Assembly: GCA_963921935.1 (NCBI GenBank)
Contig: OY998176.1
Location: forward strand, 179,672,445 to 179,736,444
Direction: 5' to 3'
DNA length: 64,000 nucleotides
From: Galeruca laticollis
Lineage: Eukaryota > Arthropoda > Insecta > Coleoptera > Chrysomelidae
Shown here: piece by piece, positions 23,924 through 35,247 of the stretch
Position numbering within the stretch: position 1 is the stretch's first letter
How the letters are laid out: each line of letters opens with the position of its first letter
Translations under genes and position numbers: made by a program
Notes under the pieces: generated by a model
Database searches by the model: none
What the model was told of the DNA's origin: nothing
What the model saw: only the letters and a program-made list of their open reading frames with translations

Positions 23924-25715
23924 TTAAAGGTATTGTACGTCTTCTTCAGGAACTTTTCTAAATTTATCGATTAAAATTTGCCAAGATTGTAATATTTCTT
24001 GATGATGATGAATATTTTTAGCGAACTGCTCGTTTTTCACGGAAATGAGTTCCATATGTTTAGTTTCTTTATCGTACAAGTTGTACCATGATTCATATAA
24101 TTGACTCTTCTTCTCCAGATATTTTTCGAAACTATTCAACCTATGCTTCAAATGCCTAAAAATACTTTTCAAGTTATTCAACAAAATAGCGAGAATTCAA
24201 ATTACTTTCAATACTTTTATAACAAACGTCGATTTGAGATTTTTTCCACTCTTATGCCTACCTACCCTTATCAGTTATTTTATTGATTAGATTGGTAATT
24301 TAGTAGTGACTATGATTTACTTATAGACTAAAATTTTGAAAGACCGTTTGCAGTAGATCCATTTCTGAACTAAATTATCTTATATATTAAAAACATTTAT
24401 GAAAACTGAAGTCCGTCTGGCCGTTCTATCCGGCAGATTTCCTTAATTTGTGTTTGAATGAAAGGTATTTAGACACAGATATGTCATCAATCATTGAAAT
24501 TTACTGAACTCCCACCTTACTCAAGTTATACTCAAACGCGATTCTTCCCTGTACATTTCTTATGAGACACATTCACTCAAGCAATTCGAATTCTCATAGC
24601 TCCTCTTCTCAGAACACTCAGTGGATCAAGCTCTTTCTTTTGAGCTATTAACTGCTCAAATTCGTTGAGTTTGAGGAAAGTTATGTGTGCACAATCAACT
24701 TTACTTTCAATTTTTCCCAATTACTACGGCCGATGCGAAGCTAGTATTGTCTGGAAGGAAGTACTTGTAAAATAATTTTATGTAATAATTACACCCTCTC
24801 ATACATAGTTTATGCTATTGCTGCGGAGCAGCACGGGTCCTCTAGTAATATTTTTATAATTAAAAAGTTACTGGAGCTGTTGCCATTCCACATCAGCACA
24901 TACACTGCTTCTAAATATAGAAACGGAATATTCGGAATAGAAATTAGAAATCATTAAATTTGGCCATACTGTTACAACTTTGAAATTAAATAATACAACT
25001 GAGTATTCTGCGAAAGTAAGAAACGATGAGGGGTATGACTATGATTATTTGACTAAAACCAAATAAACTTCAATATCTCAAACTGACTACCTATTGTAAT
25101 ATGTAATAGGTACTCGTATTCCAGAGCACTGAGGATTAGGAGTAAAATTCATGAAAGCTGGTAAAAATAAGTAACGGAAATCTGATGAAATATTGAATAA
25201 TCTTATTTGAAATCGAATATGTTCAAATATGAAAAATTATAAAAGGTTATACGTTTGGTAATACAATTTTAATACCGTTCTATAATTTGTGATTATCCGA
25301 AAAATGCTTTGATTATATTGTTCGATACTGGAAAGAACTTCTCCGATTTTATTTCAATGTGTACGAGTATACTTTATGATAGGAAATAAATTGTGCAGTT
25401 ACTTGCGAAGATGCAACCCCTTAGATATATATCATACCTCTCTTCCTCGAAATTAGCAGCCAGTTCACTATCAATTTTTGTGAAAAGATTGTTGGTTTTA
25501 TTATATATTTGGTTAAATTCCTCGTCTTCAGTTTGTAAGTTAAATGGTACTACTGAATAGTTGTGATAATCAAAATCTCCCATACCAAATACTTGATTAT
25601 TTTGTTTAACTTCCTCACTAGCTGATGATTTCTCCAATGGTTCAGTTGTTCTTTCTTTATCTGAATAAATTAAGGGTTTGATATAATCTGCCATTACTTC
25701 TTGTATGTATTTCAT
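23924..25715 (-). CDS. Putative two-exon host gene, small coiled-coil protein, function unknown
   Basis: Exon 1 runs from the ATG at 25715 down to 25438, followed by a good donor (GAG then GTATGA). Exon 2 starts at 24155 after an acceptor ending TATTTTTAG and runs to the TAA at 23924-23926. The phases match (278 bp leaves two bases, exon 2 gives one), predicting 169 residues. Exon 1 encodes an acidic segment with MGDFDYHNYSVVPFN. Exon 2 encodes a mostly helical, charged stretch (LNSFEKYLEKKSQLYESWYN) that looks like a coiled coil. No signal peptide or membrane segment is visible. I do not recognise the family. Further 5' exons are possible. The 1.28-kb intron contains a small Helitron. It is the only gene-like unit here without stops or repeat homology. 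Confidence 0.5.
24378..24845 (+). mobile_element. Non-autonomous Helitron, complete ends
   Basis: The 5' end TCTTATATATTAAAA starts at 24378, preceded by A. The 3' end is CTAG at 24842-24845, followed by T. A perfect hairpin, TGCTGC-GGA-GCAGCA (24819-24833), lies 8 bases before the CTAG. These are the hallmarks of Helitron ends: 5' TC, 3' CTRR, a subterminal hairpin, and insertion between A and T without target duplication. No coding capacity; 468 bp. It sits in the intron of the putative host gene on the opposite strand. Confidence 0.8.
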
Positions 25716-25926
25716 CGTATTTATTTTAGAATTTAATCAAGAATTTCAAAATTTCTATTTGATTAATTGGTCTGTCAATGGATATGTTGCCTTATTTGTT
25801 CAATGTCTACTTTTGACAGCTATGAGGTAAATACTTACTTCAATGAAGAAATCTCCTAACCGTAGAATTTTAAAATAATTATAGTTATTGGAAGAGTGTT
25901 TTCGGAATATCATGAATTTTATTTAA

Positions 25927-26127
25927 TTAGTACTGTGGGCACTTCTTCAAAAAAGGAACTAATAATTCAGGAATAAAATAAACAGTCATAAAATGAATAA
26001 CGATCTGCTGATCGGTACATTTTATTGTGAGTTCATGAACATTCTTAGAAGATTGGTATGAATATATGATTATTATTTGAGTATAAGCCCCAGGTAATAA
26101 AAATTGATTAAAATTTGATTTGGACAT
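25927..26127 (-). CDS. Unrecognised short frame upstream of the putative host gene
   Basis: A 66-residue frame with ELTIKCTDQQIVIHFMTVYF, hydrophobic and without stops, lies about 200 bp upstream of exon 1 of the neighbouring minus-strand gene. It might be a separate small gene, an upstream exon, or chance. No family is recognised and no convincing splice sites were found. Confidence 0.2.
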   Translation of the reverse strand: MSKSNFNQFLLPGAYTQIIIIYSYQSSKNVHELTIKCTDQQIVIHFMTVYFIPELLVPFLKKCPQY

Positions 26128-26681
26128 TTCTTATAAAGAGAATATTCGAATGCATTTGTGAAATAATGAAATACTAGTAATAGATATTGATCTCGGAAGG
26201 ATTGTTAACAACTGTATCTGATGTCATTGAAAAGTCAACTCGGTTCAATCAAAAGTCGAGTGAAACTGGAAGTTTTGTATTTAATTAGTGAAGATTACAG
26301 GCGATACACATTCAACTGAGATCACTTATCAATAATGGGAATAACAGCATATTTGTTTAAAATTCAGACACAAATGTCAAAAACCTAATTATAGCTTATG
26401 TACATCTCAAAAGAGAAAACTAATTCCACGCTGAGATTATGCATTAGATAACTGAACTTTATTGACTTTTATATTTTGATAAAGTTTCCTCAAAATACAC
26501 GAGACAGATTAATAATTTAATATAAATTAAGATTTTTCGAGTTTTTGTGACTTCTTCCGAAACTCTCGTCAGATCTAATTCACTGGACTATAATATTTTT
26601 TAGTATAAAACATACAAACATCGGCGTGTCGATCTAGTGCAATGATTACCTGATCGGGTACAATCAGCTTAATTAGTATAT
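26128..26681. other. Stretch without recognisable gene
   Basis: AT-rich DNA with no motif-bearing frame and no obvious repeat structure. Nothing identified. Confidence 0.5.
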
Positions 26682-26801
26682 TAAAGTATACGTGGATAAA
26701 GAGGACTTTCAAACACGCGCGAATTTTCGAGCACAACGGGGCAGCCGGAGTGCTCGAAATAGAGCCAGTGTTTGAAAGACCAGTTATCCACGAATACTTT
26801 A
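26682..26801. repeat. Two-step inverted repeat (cruciform-like)
   Basis: The outer arms are TAAAGTATACGTGGATAA...TTTCAAACAC at 26682-26716 and its near reverse complement at 26768-26801. A second perfect 10-bp arm pair, TTTCGAGCAC (26724-26733) and GTGCTCGAAA (26750-26759), lies inside. A shorter structure of the same design occurs at 29954-30018. Confidence 0.85.
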
Positions 26802-26871
26802 CGCTATTTTTTTATTAGTGAACTTTGAAATCATGAAATATTATTATTATATTATTACGACAAAGAAATGG

Positions 26872-26957
26872 AAGTCCGTCCTTGATGCCCAGCCAAGTTC
26901 CATTTCATAAAAGTCCGCCCTCGATGCCCAGCCATGTTTCGTGAAAGTCCATCCTAA
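26872..26957. repeat. Three imperfect short tandem copies
   Basis: AAGTCCGTCCTTGATGCCC at 26872 recurs as AAGTCCGCCCTCGATGCCC at 26911 and partly as AAGTCCATCC at 26945. The unit is about 34-39 bp. Confidence 0.8.
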
Positions 26958-27145
26958 ATAGTATTTTTATATGACGTTACGAGGTACTGCTGTCAGATCA
27001 ATAATCAAAAAGTTTCTTTATTTATATTTAGAAGGATACAATGTATATATGAATATATAAATAAATTTTGCAGAAAAAACTAAATAAGACATTGGTTCAC
27101 AATGAAAATATACAATTTAAAAACTAATCAAAAAAGTTGTCTGTA

Positions 27146-27593
27146 GTGCTATTCAACACTTCGATCTTGATTCCGATTTAGTTTATAATCGAAATCGAAA
27201 ACGGATTGATGTTTGTTGAACGACCAAAAAAAAATTGTCATTTTTAGTGACATAACATCATCATTATTTTATTCATTTCACGTGTATTTCACACTTTTCA
27301 CAAGTTCATTTAGTTTAATCACGTTTAAATTTATAGAAGCTGTTCTGTTAAACTAAAAATGTAATATACAATTGCAAAATATCACTCACATCACATAACC
27401 CATAGACACACGGTAGTTCATTTAAATTTTTCGACCAATCACATGCTTCCGATTTACGATTGCTTTCAATAACATCATAACTTTAGACCGATTATAATCA
27501 GAGTGATCGATTGATATCGAAAATGTATTGTTGAACATGTTGTTTTTTAAATGACAGGAAATGATTGTAATCGATTGGCGCGTTGAATAGCAC
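27146..27593. mobile_element. MITE-like element with GTGCTATTCAAC ends
   Basis: The left end GTGCTATTCAAC (27146) and right end GTTGAATAGCAC (to 27593) are perfect inverted repeats. Both are flanked by TA (27144-27145, 27594-27595). Weaker inverted similarity continues inward as ATCGATT-rich words. It is 448 bp with no coding capacity. TA flanks suggest a Tc1/mariner-like or similar mobiliser, but the TIR is not one I recognise. Confidence 0.6.
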
Positions 27594-27729
27594 TATTGAT
27601 ACTTACGTTTCTCGAGTTGTTGTTGTTACCATAGGGACTTTAAAAACGCGCGTGTTTGAAAGTTCGATTTAAACACGTTGAGGCGTGCTTTATTTAAATA
27701 GGTAATATGACGCATCAATAAAAAAAATA

Positions 27730-28273
27730 TTATACATGAAGGTTTTATATCGCCGCGAGACTAAAATTTCATCATTTTCAGTCGAATACAGAATTGTATA
27801 TAAACTCATCGTCACTTTCTTAAAAATTAAGGATTTGACCCAATTGTATTTTTCTATTTTATTGACAATAACAAAGTTGATAACAATGATATCGATCTCT
27901 ATCGATTCTCCTTAGAAGCGAGTTTTACATGTATGACAATAGGAGTAGGAGATTCGACGAAGCATATGGACAAGGCAACTGAGCTAAATTGATCTATTAT
28001 GTCCATAAACTTCGAGATCACTAACGCGGAAACCGATCTTATAACGTCCTCCGATGGACTGTACCACCAAAGTGGCAAGGAGGTAGTCTCAATACTGTGA
28101 TTGCACGTTTTAATGCCATTTCATCTACAGCCTTTTTTTTATATAATTTATGAAATTTGGTGTTTCTCTCATATTGTGTAGAATCTACACATATTACGTT
28201 CTTAAATAGGACTAACTGTTTCTAAATAATTCCACAATATAATGAAAAAATATTGTCATGTTTTCAATATATT
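27730..28273. other. Stretch without gene left of element B
   Basis: No coding signal. Bases 28207-28243 (CTAACTGTTTCTAAATAATTCC and on) resemble 17303-17340 in the Penelope-like region, so a dispersed-repeat remnant probably sits here. Confidence 0.45.
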
Positions 28274-28535
28274 TCCAGTAAACACACTAAGGCTTAAAAA
28301 TGTATCAACTCGACGTAAAGCATGTCATATGTACGTACAATTTCGTCAGATATACGTCTTGTGTACGTACATAGCTGGTCATATGGGCACACTAAAGTAC
28401 GTACAAAAGACATACGGTTTAGGTCATTTAATAACCAAAATAAGACGTAACTTTACGTTTTAAATATGTATTACTTACGTACATTTCGTTTTGGTTATAT
28501 GTACGTACATAATCGTACGTCTTAATGACCTGCAT
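28274..28535. repeat. Left terminus and subterminal repeats of element B
   Basis: The end CCAGTAAACAC is followed by five ACGTACA words, several extended to the palindrome TGTACGTACA, between about 28330 and 28515. GACGTAA and AATGACCT words also occur in the right end. Confidence 0.75.
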
Positions 28536-30329
28536 AAAAAATAATTTGTGATTATTTTTGGATGTCTAATATAACAGTTAAATGAATCTCTGAGAAGATA
28601 TCTAAACATTTTTTTCAAAATTCATCAAATTGTTGAATATCGTGATATGTGTCATAATTATGTACCTTTACTTATGTTCTGATATTCAACATTTTGATGG
28701 ATTTAGAAAGTGTGAATATTATCTACCAAAAATATCCATAAAACTTTTATATTGGATATCTTAAATAGCTAGATTATCTTTTTTAAAGTTATAATGTTGA
28801 TAGGTGCTTGAAAACGTTGATTTGTAGTAATTATGAATAATAAAAAATGCATGTAATCCAAAAATAAATATTATACTGTTAAAAAAATAAAAGTATAAAT
28901 AAAACATTAAAAAAGCAAACCAAAAATGAAACAATATTATTTACAAACAAAATATGTTTTAGAAATAAAACATTTCAACAAAAATAATATAATAATAATA
29001 TTCATAGATAAAACAGTTAAAAAAATAAAATGTAAACAAAAATACTCATACTAATTCTGTACTTCTACCTGGCCGGTTTTTCAAAATTTTATTATCTTTC
29101 TCTACGCTTTGTGAAATCACATTATTTTTTGTTGATATAATTTTTAACGTTTTGATCCATTTACTAGTGATCGTTATCATAATTGTACATATATTATGCC
29201 AAAGGCATACATTAAAAGCAATAAGTACAAAAAATATAAAATTCAAAATTGACAAGCCTAGAATAAAGCTTCAAGAAATAACAAAATATCAAAATCTAAT
29301 GTTATGTAAGTAATTTCAAGCAAGCCATGTCTTGTACATTTGAAAAAGATTTTAACCGATAGATGGATAAAGCATCCTTAATACTATGTTTATATTGAGA
29401 ATAGGCTCTATCAATTATGACATTTGGAAAAATAGAATCAAGAATTACACTCTATTTAAATTAGTGAAAAATGAAATGTAGTTGCTTTTGTGTCAAACTA
29501 AGCAGTTCAACATCTCTTATCGCTGACGTTACCGTATCTGACTTGTCTGAATTAATCAGTTGGAACGAAAAGCCATAATATTTAATTTTTCTCTTACAAT
29601 AGAACTCTTATTACTCTTTACCACTACAAAGTATTTTTTTACAAACCAAAGACTGTAAAGAACTGGAAAAAAGTTTAAAAATAAAAAATGTTCACATATT
29701 CTGATCAGTTCCTTTTTTTTAATAAATTTTGCACGATCTGTGGATCTTCGTAATCATGAAAAAATACTGTCTTCCATAGCTTTTTGATCTCCATTTTCAA
29801 GTCGAAGTGCTGCGTCTTAGATTTATTAAATAAATTAATATCAAAAAATCTGAGCAAATAAATGCAAAAATCACTTTAACCCTAGAATACTAACATCATT
29901 TTACAATACCGTGAATACTAACCATTCGTACGAAGTGTCAAAAAGGTTAAATTAGTCACGAGTTTTACTAGGCACGAGTGGAGCGAAGGGGAATGAGTGC
30001 CTTGTGAAACGAGTGACTGAAGACGTTTATAACACGAAGTGCTTACTATACTTTTTCTTCGCCAACAGGAAGGGAAAAAATTTATTATATTTTAATTATA
30101 TTCATAACATGACGGAGGATGGCTAATGGCTAACTGACAAATCAAATGACACAGAACAATAAAATTATCACGGAACATGAAATTTAACATACAAAAGGTT
30201 CACTCGATTTGACGTTTAAAAAACAAATGGTAAACGAGATGTTACTTTTCGCATTCTTAATACTGGTGTTTAAACAGTCGTTTTGTGAATATCAAACCCG
30301 TGTTCAAAATTCGGTTTAAGTAACGGAAC
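28536..30329. other. Probable inner left part of element B and unassigned DNA
   Basis: Mostly non-coding. A minus-strand stretch at about 29310-29470 reads open with coding-like content (IIDRAYSQYKHSIKDALSIY), perhaps an accessory or transposase-related remnant of element B; no family is recognised. A small inverted repeat with AGGCAC/GTGCCT inner arms and AGTCAC/GTGACT outer arms lies at 29954-30018. Confidence 0.4.
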
Positions 30330-30591
30330 TAGAAAAAATTTATTTTAATACATATATTTTCGAAACTAAAACTGACTACAATACCGTATGTAGTATTTCT
30401 GAAGATTCTTATTTTAAAAGTGGGCCAGCAGGTGTTTAATGGGTGATGGTTCTTTGAAGTAGCCGCAGCTTTATCTGCAGTAAATGGAGGCCAAACACAC
30501 TCATCAGTTCCTATGATACGTGTAGCTGGAACAGTTGCAAGTGTATTATCTATTTGGAAGGAAACAACAGTCCACGTCTTTGTCTCCATCG

Positions 30592-30722
30592 TAGGATACA
30601 TTATCTGTGGTGTGAGCAATGTAGAGTGGACTGTGTGTTCTGGATTGCTGGTAAATAGACTCACCAATTTGTCTATATACATATATTTACACAAAACTAT
30701 TTACACAAATATACAAAATGCA
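30592..30722 (-). repeat. 3' LTR segment of the BEL element
   Basis: Matches 44014-44158 closely (GGTGAGTCTATTTACCAG, CAGAACACACAGTCC on the minus strand). Beyond 30592 the two LTRs diverge abruptly, so the outer part of one has been replaced or deleted. The minus-strand frame 30329-30694 starting in it is not recognised. Confidence 0.75.
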
Positions 30723-30813
30723 AAATAATAAAGTGATCAAAAACACTACCTTAACAATATTAAAACATTGCAAACTTACAGCTAAAGATTAATAAACTTA
30801 TTACAAAAAAAAA

Positions 30814-32690
30814 CTATTCCTGTATAGGTAGTACAGCTATTTTTGTAACCGATCTCAGGTAAGTGCCATCTCTTGTTTTAACCTCTAAAACTCTTACTTT
30901 GTTGTTCTTACTTGGCACAGCCTTTATTATGCGAGCGAGCGCCTATTTGAAGGAAGGAACGTTATCCTCTTTCAATAGAACCAACATTCCTTCACTCAAA
31001 TTCGGTAAATCATTGCACCATTTCGGTCTATTCTGTAATTGCACCAAATAGTCCATGTGCAACTTTTTCCAAAACTGCTGCTGCATTTGAACACAATGCT
31101 TCCAAAATTTTAGTCTGTTCTGGGGAACTTCACTGATGTCAGGTTCTGGAAAACTAGTTATAATTGTTCCAGTTAAAAAATGACATGGGGTCAAATTATC
31201 AGTTTGGAGACGTCACTGGACATAGCACCTAAAGGTCTGGAATTTACAATTCCTTCTAATTATACTATTACAGTATTCATTTGTTCATAAGTGAGCTCTG
31301 TAGAGCCAACTACCCTTTTGAAGTGAAATTTTACACTTTTTACCCCGGCTTCCCATAAACCTCCAAAAACCGGTGAGTGAATAGGTATAAAATTAAATTT
31401 TATTTTTTCATTAATGCAAAAATTATCTACTTTTCAACTATCTTCGTAAAATTTCTTTATTCCATTATTGGCCACATTGAAAGTAAAGCCATTATCACAA
31501 AAGCTATTGGAAGGCTTCCCTCTTCTGGAAATGAAACGCTTGAAACAAGCCAAAAAAGTTTGTGTTGTTAGATCAGATACAAGCAAAGCATACATATAAC
31601 GCTATGTAGGACTTGGAAATTACAGATTTTCTTATTCGTGATTGTTTAGTCATAAAAGGACCGCAAAAATCTATGCCTACATTTTCAAATACTCTATAAA
31701 AGTAAACTCTTTTTTATAGCAATGAACCCATCTGCTGTTCAGAGCATTTTGCTTTGAATTTAAAACAAGTAATGCATTTATGTAAGACTTTTTTAATTTC
31801 TCTATTTCCATTAATGCTCCAATAATCAACATTTAGAAGACTTAAAACTTGCCTTCAACCCGCATGTAATAACCTCAGATGCTCTCGCCTTATTATTAAG
31901 TGGGTGATATGACTATTGTTGAAAATAATTACAGGATGTTTTTGATTGTATGACAACTTGGAATTTTGTAATCTCCCGCCTTTTTTAATACACTATTACA
32001 GTCTAAAAAAGGCGACAATGAGCTCTAAGCTTATTTTACTGGTTAATTTGAATTTAGGCATTTTATTTCTTTGGAGAAATAGTTTTGCTGTTCACAACGT
32101 ATAATAATTTGTAGAGCATTGTCAAGTTCTGAAATATTTAAATTTCCAGTTAATTTATTATTCTTCGATATTTTCATAGGATTATTTTTAAATCGAATAA
32201 GAAGTGCAACTACTCTTTGAAGCCGTGCAATGCATGAAAAATCTTGAAAAAAGGTATATAGCTTAGTATGCAGGACATTAATGAAATTTTTTTTTCAGGG
32301 AGAGGATTGGGAATTTCTATAAATCTGTCATTATGTCAGAAATGTTTATTACACAGCATGGATGGACCATGAAACCATAGATGGTTTGATTTAATTTCTT
32401 GAGGATCTAATCCTCATGATAAGCAAGCAATCTGCAGGATTTTCTTTTGTGTTAATATATAACGATTTGAAATTTGACGTAGCCCTTTGAATTTTCACGA
32501 CTCGGTAAGCAACATATGGATTTAATCTTAAGGGATCTGTTGCTAGCCAGGCTAGTACAATGTTTGAATCGGAGTATAAACAAACCTTGCCCACTTTTGT
32601 TTTTAATAAGGTGAATAATTTCTCGACCAACCCTGCAAAGACTAATGCTGCATATAATTATAATCTGGGTATAGTTAGCCTTTTGTTATC
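30814..32690 (-). pseudogene. BEL/Pao pol: RNase H, integrase and C-terminal domain
   Basis: RNase H begins near 32690 (a readable RLTIPRL and AALVFAGLVEKLF) with YSDSNIVLAWLA, and ends near 32400. Integrase follows at about 31900-31200 with stops and shifts: a zinc-binding CITCFKFKAKC, the core Asp in NVGIDFCGPF, then FGGLWEAGVKSVKFHFKRV and IVNSRPLGAMSS. The last domain (30943-31194 and on) has TPCHFLTGTIIT and NRLKFWKHCVQMQQQFW, typical of the region after integrase in BEL elements. The pol stop is at 30814-30816, about 90 bases before the LTR segment. Confidence 0.85.
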
Positions 32691-32695
32691 TATAG

Positions 32696-35244
32696 TAGTC
32701 CGGGAGAGTAAGGTCGAAAAATCTGTTAACTATCAAAACTTTCCCATAACTGATTTTTCATTTTTAAATGAAAATATATTGACCCAGCATCACTCTCCCA
32801 GATTGTCTAATAATTTCCACTAGAGCTTGCGACGCAGCTTGCAAGCACAGCTCAGACCACCTAAAATTCAAGTGATTTATGCTCGTGTCAAACCTGGATG
32901 TGTTCTTACAAAAAAATCGTAGAGATGAAAATTGAAGCAAATCTTATGCTCTTGAAGGTGACGTAAATAGTTTTTTCAAAAAAAAAATTCCAATCTTAAA
33001 TTTTCCAAAAATTGAAAAAATTTACGAAAACTATATTTTTGGTTGGTAATTATAAATAAAATATTCATATCGAGGTCGAAACATGGATAAACATAGAGGG
33101 AAAACTTCTAAAAATTTACATTTTTTCAGATTTATAAAATTCAAAATGGCGGCTGCGCAAATTGGAATCAAATTTTTTTTTCAATCGCGTCTAAATTTAT
33201 GAACATTAACGATATTGAGAAACGGTTTATTGCAATAGACAGAGTGAAAGTTATATTTTTATAACTAACATAAACAAAATTAAATCTATCTATTTTTTTC
33301 CCATTTTGGCGTTGAAAAATTTCTTAAAAATATCTTTTCACGTTATAAATATGTTTGTTTTTGAAAGACGAGTATTTTGAAAAAAAAAAATTTCAGATGC
33401 GACTTTTACAAGCTGAGATGAACAAATTCAAAATCTGCTAGATACTGTCATAATATTAATTGAAATTTTCAAATTTTGATCACTTCGCTAGGTTGTTGAA
33501 TTCCAACTCAACTTTAACACAATTTCTCATTTTTCTACCGTTAATTGGTCCATTCGAAAGAAAACAGTAATCCTAGCTCGCTCGGCCAAACGGTGCGGCG
33601 GCAGCTGCTTGGCGTTCTGGTGGGGGGTCAGCGCTCATTCTCTTCGAACGCCCAAAAGACCCTTACTAACATGACTGACGACGTACTTGTACCCGACGAA
33701 TTATTGAACATTATTTCATGTTCTTGTACCACAGGGTGCTCTACTACCAGGTGTGGTTGTAAAAAAGTTGGCATGCATTGTACGATATTACGAGTATGTA
33801 AAAATTGCGAAGGCAAAAACTGTTGTAACATCTAAATTGTAAGTACGGTATTTGACAATGACGAGGATGATAATGAATCTGAGTGATAAGCTAAATTCTG
33901 ATATGACTCAATTAGTTGATTGTGAACTTGCAATTGATAGTAGCAATAATATCGATGAGGATTTGTTTGCTAACGATAATGACGAGGAAAATTGTACAGA
34001 GCCATTTCCTCAGAGACCAAAAAGGGCGAGAATTTGTACAAAATAGATGTAAATTAATTTGTGAATAAATATTATTCTTAGTATCTACGTTTCGCATTAT
34101 GTATAATATATATAATCAATCGATTTATAGATATAAATTATAAATATCATTGTACCTTATTTCTAGCAATATGTAATGGTTGATAATAACCATACTATTA
34201 GCAAACCACAAAAGCAAAATTTTTACAAAGAAAACCAAAATAAAAGCTTGAGCTTCGTTCAACTGCGAACGAGCGCTGACCCCCCACCACAACGCCAAGC
34301 AGCTGCCGCCACACCGTTTGGCCGAGCGAGCTAGCATTACTATTCTCTTTTGAATGGACCAATTAACGGTAGAAAAATGAAAATTTGTGTTTAAGTTGAG
34401 TTGGGATTCGACAACCTAGCGAAGTGATCAAAATTTGAAAATTTCAATCAGTATTATCACAGAATCTAACAGACTTTTAATTTGTTTATCCCAACTTGTA
34501 AAAGTCGCATTCATAACAATTTTTTTTAAATACTCGTCTTTCAAAGACACACATATTTATGATGTGATAACATATTTTAAACAAATTTTTCAACGCCAAA
34601 ATGAGAAAAAACTAGATGGAAAATTTTTTATTTTCGGTAAATTTTCTAATAAATTATGTAAAAAAATTTTTAAAAATTTTGTTTGTTATTTATAAAAATA
34701 TAACTTTCACTCTGTCGATTGCAACAAACCGTTCCACAATATCGGCAATGTTCATATATTTAGACGCGATTGAAAAAAAAAATTCCAATTTGCGCAGCCG
34801 CCATTTTTAATTTTCCAAATCTGAACAAATGTAAATTTTCAGAAGTTTGCCCTCTATGTTTATCTATGTTTTGACTTCGATATTGATATTTTATTTATAA
34901 TTACCAACCAAAAGTATAATTTTCGTAAATTTTTTCAATTTTTGGAAAATTTAAGATCGGAATTTTTTTTTTGGAAAATCTATTTACGTCACCTTCAAAA
35001 GCATAAGATTTGCTTCAATTTTCATCTCTACGATTTTTTTGTAAGAACAAATCCAGAAATGACACAAGCATAAATCACTTGAATTTTAGGGGGTCTGAGC
35101 TGTGCCTGCAAGCTACGTCGCAAGCTCCAGCGGAAATTATTAGACAATCTAGGAGAGTGACGCTGGGTCAATATATTTTCATTTGAAAATGAAAAATCAA
35201 TTATGGGAAATTTTTGACTTTTATTTCCTTACTTTCCCGGACTA
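32696..35244. mobile_element. Fold-back element with about 1-kb inverted arms and a CXC-type coding loop
   Basis: The ends read TAGTCCGGGAGAGTAAGG at 32696 and the reverse complement of TAGTCCGGGAAAGTAAGG up to 35244. TAG precedes and follows it, a likely 3-bp target duplication. The left arm (32696-33650) and right arm (34256-35244) are inverted copies over almost their whole length with small differences. The loop (33651-34255) holds the C-terminal part of a cysteine-rich protein. It is inserted in BEL pol just before RNase H. The long TIR, 3-bp duplication and CXC tail together suggest a non-autonomous relative of Academ-type transposons, but that identification is from memory. Confidence 0.8.
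33671..34046 (+). pseudogene. CXC-type cysteine-rich C-terminal fragment inside the fold-back element
   Basis: The frame 33671-33835 reads VPDELLNIISCSCTTGCSTT, then RCGCKKVGMHC and a CKNCEGKNCC end: nine or more cysteines in the spacing of a tesmin/TSO1-like CXC zinc-binding motif. A second segment (33852-34046) is acidic and ends PQRPKRARICTK, offset by a frameshift or intron. In arthropod genomes such tails close large transposon-encoded proteins; catalytic parts are absent here. The frame upstream of 33671 lies in the inverted arm and is probably not original coding sequence. Confidence 0.6.
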
Positions 35245-35247
35245 TAG

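Noticed and set aside
26872..26957. CRISPR-like spaced repeats
   Set aside because: Eukaryotic context, only three imperfect adjacent copies, no spacers.
34435..34810. Plus-strand frames in the fold-back arm
   Set aside because: They lie in the inverted arm, are Phe/Lys/Asn-rich chance frames, and are not conserved in the other arm.
32696..35244. Polinton/Maverick interpretation of the long inverted arms
   Set aside because: Only 2.5 kb, no polymerase B, integrase or capsid genes, and a likely 3-bp rather than 6-bp duplication.
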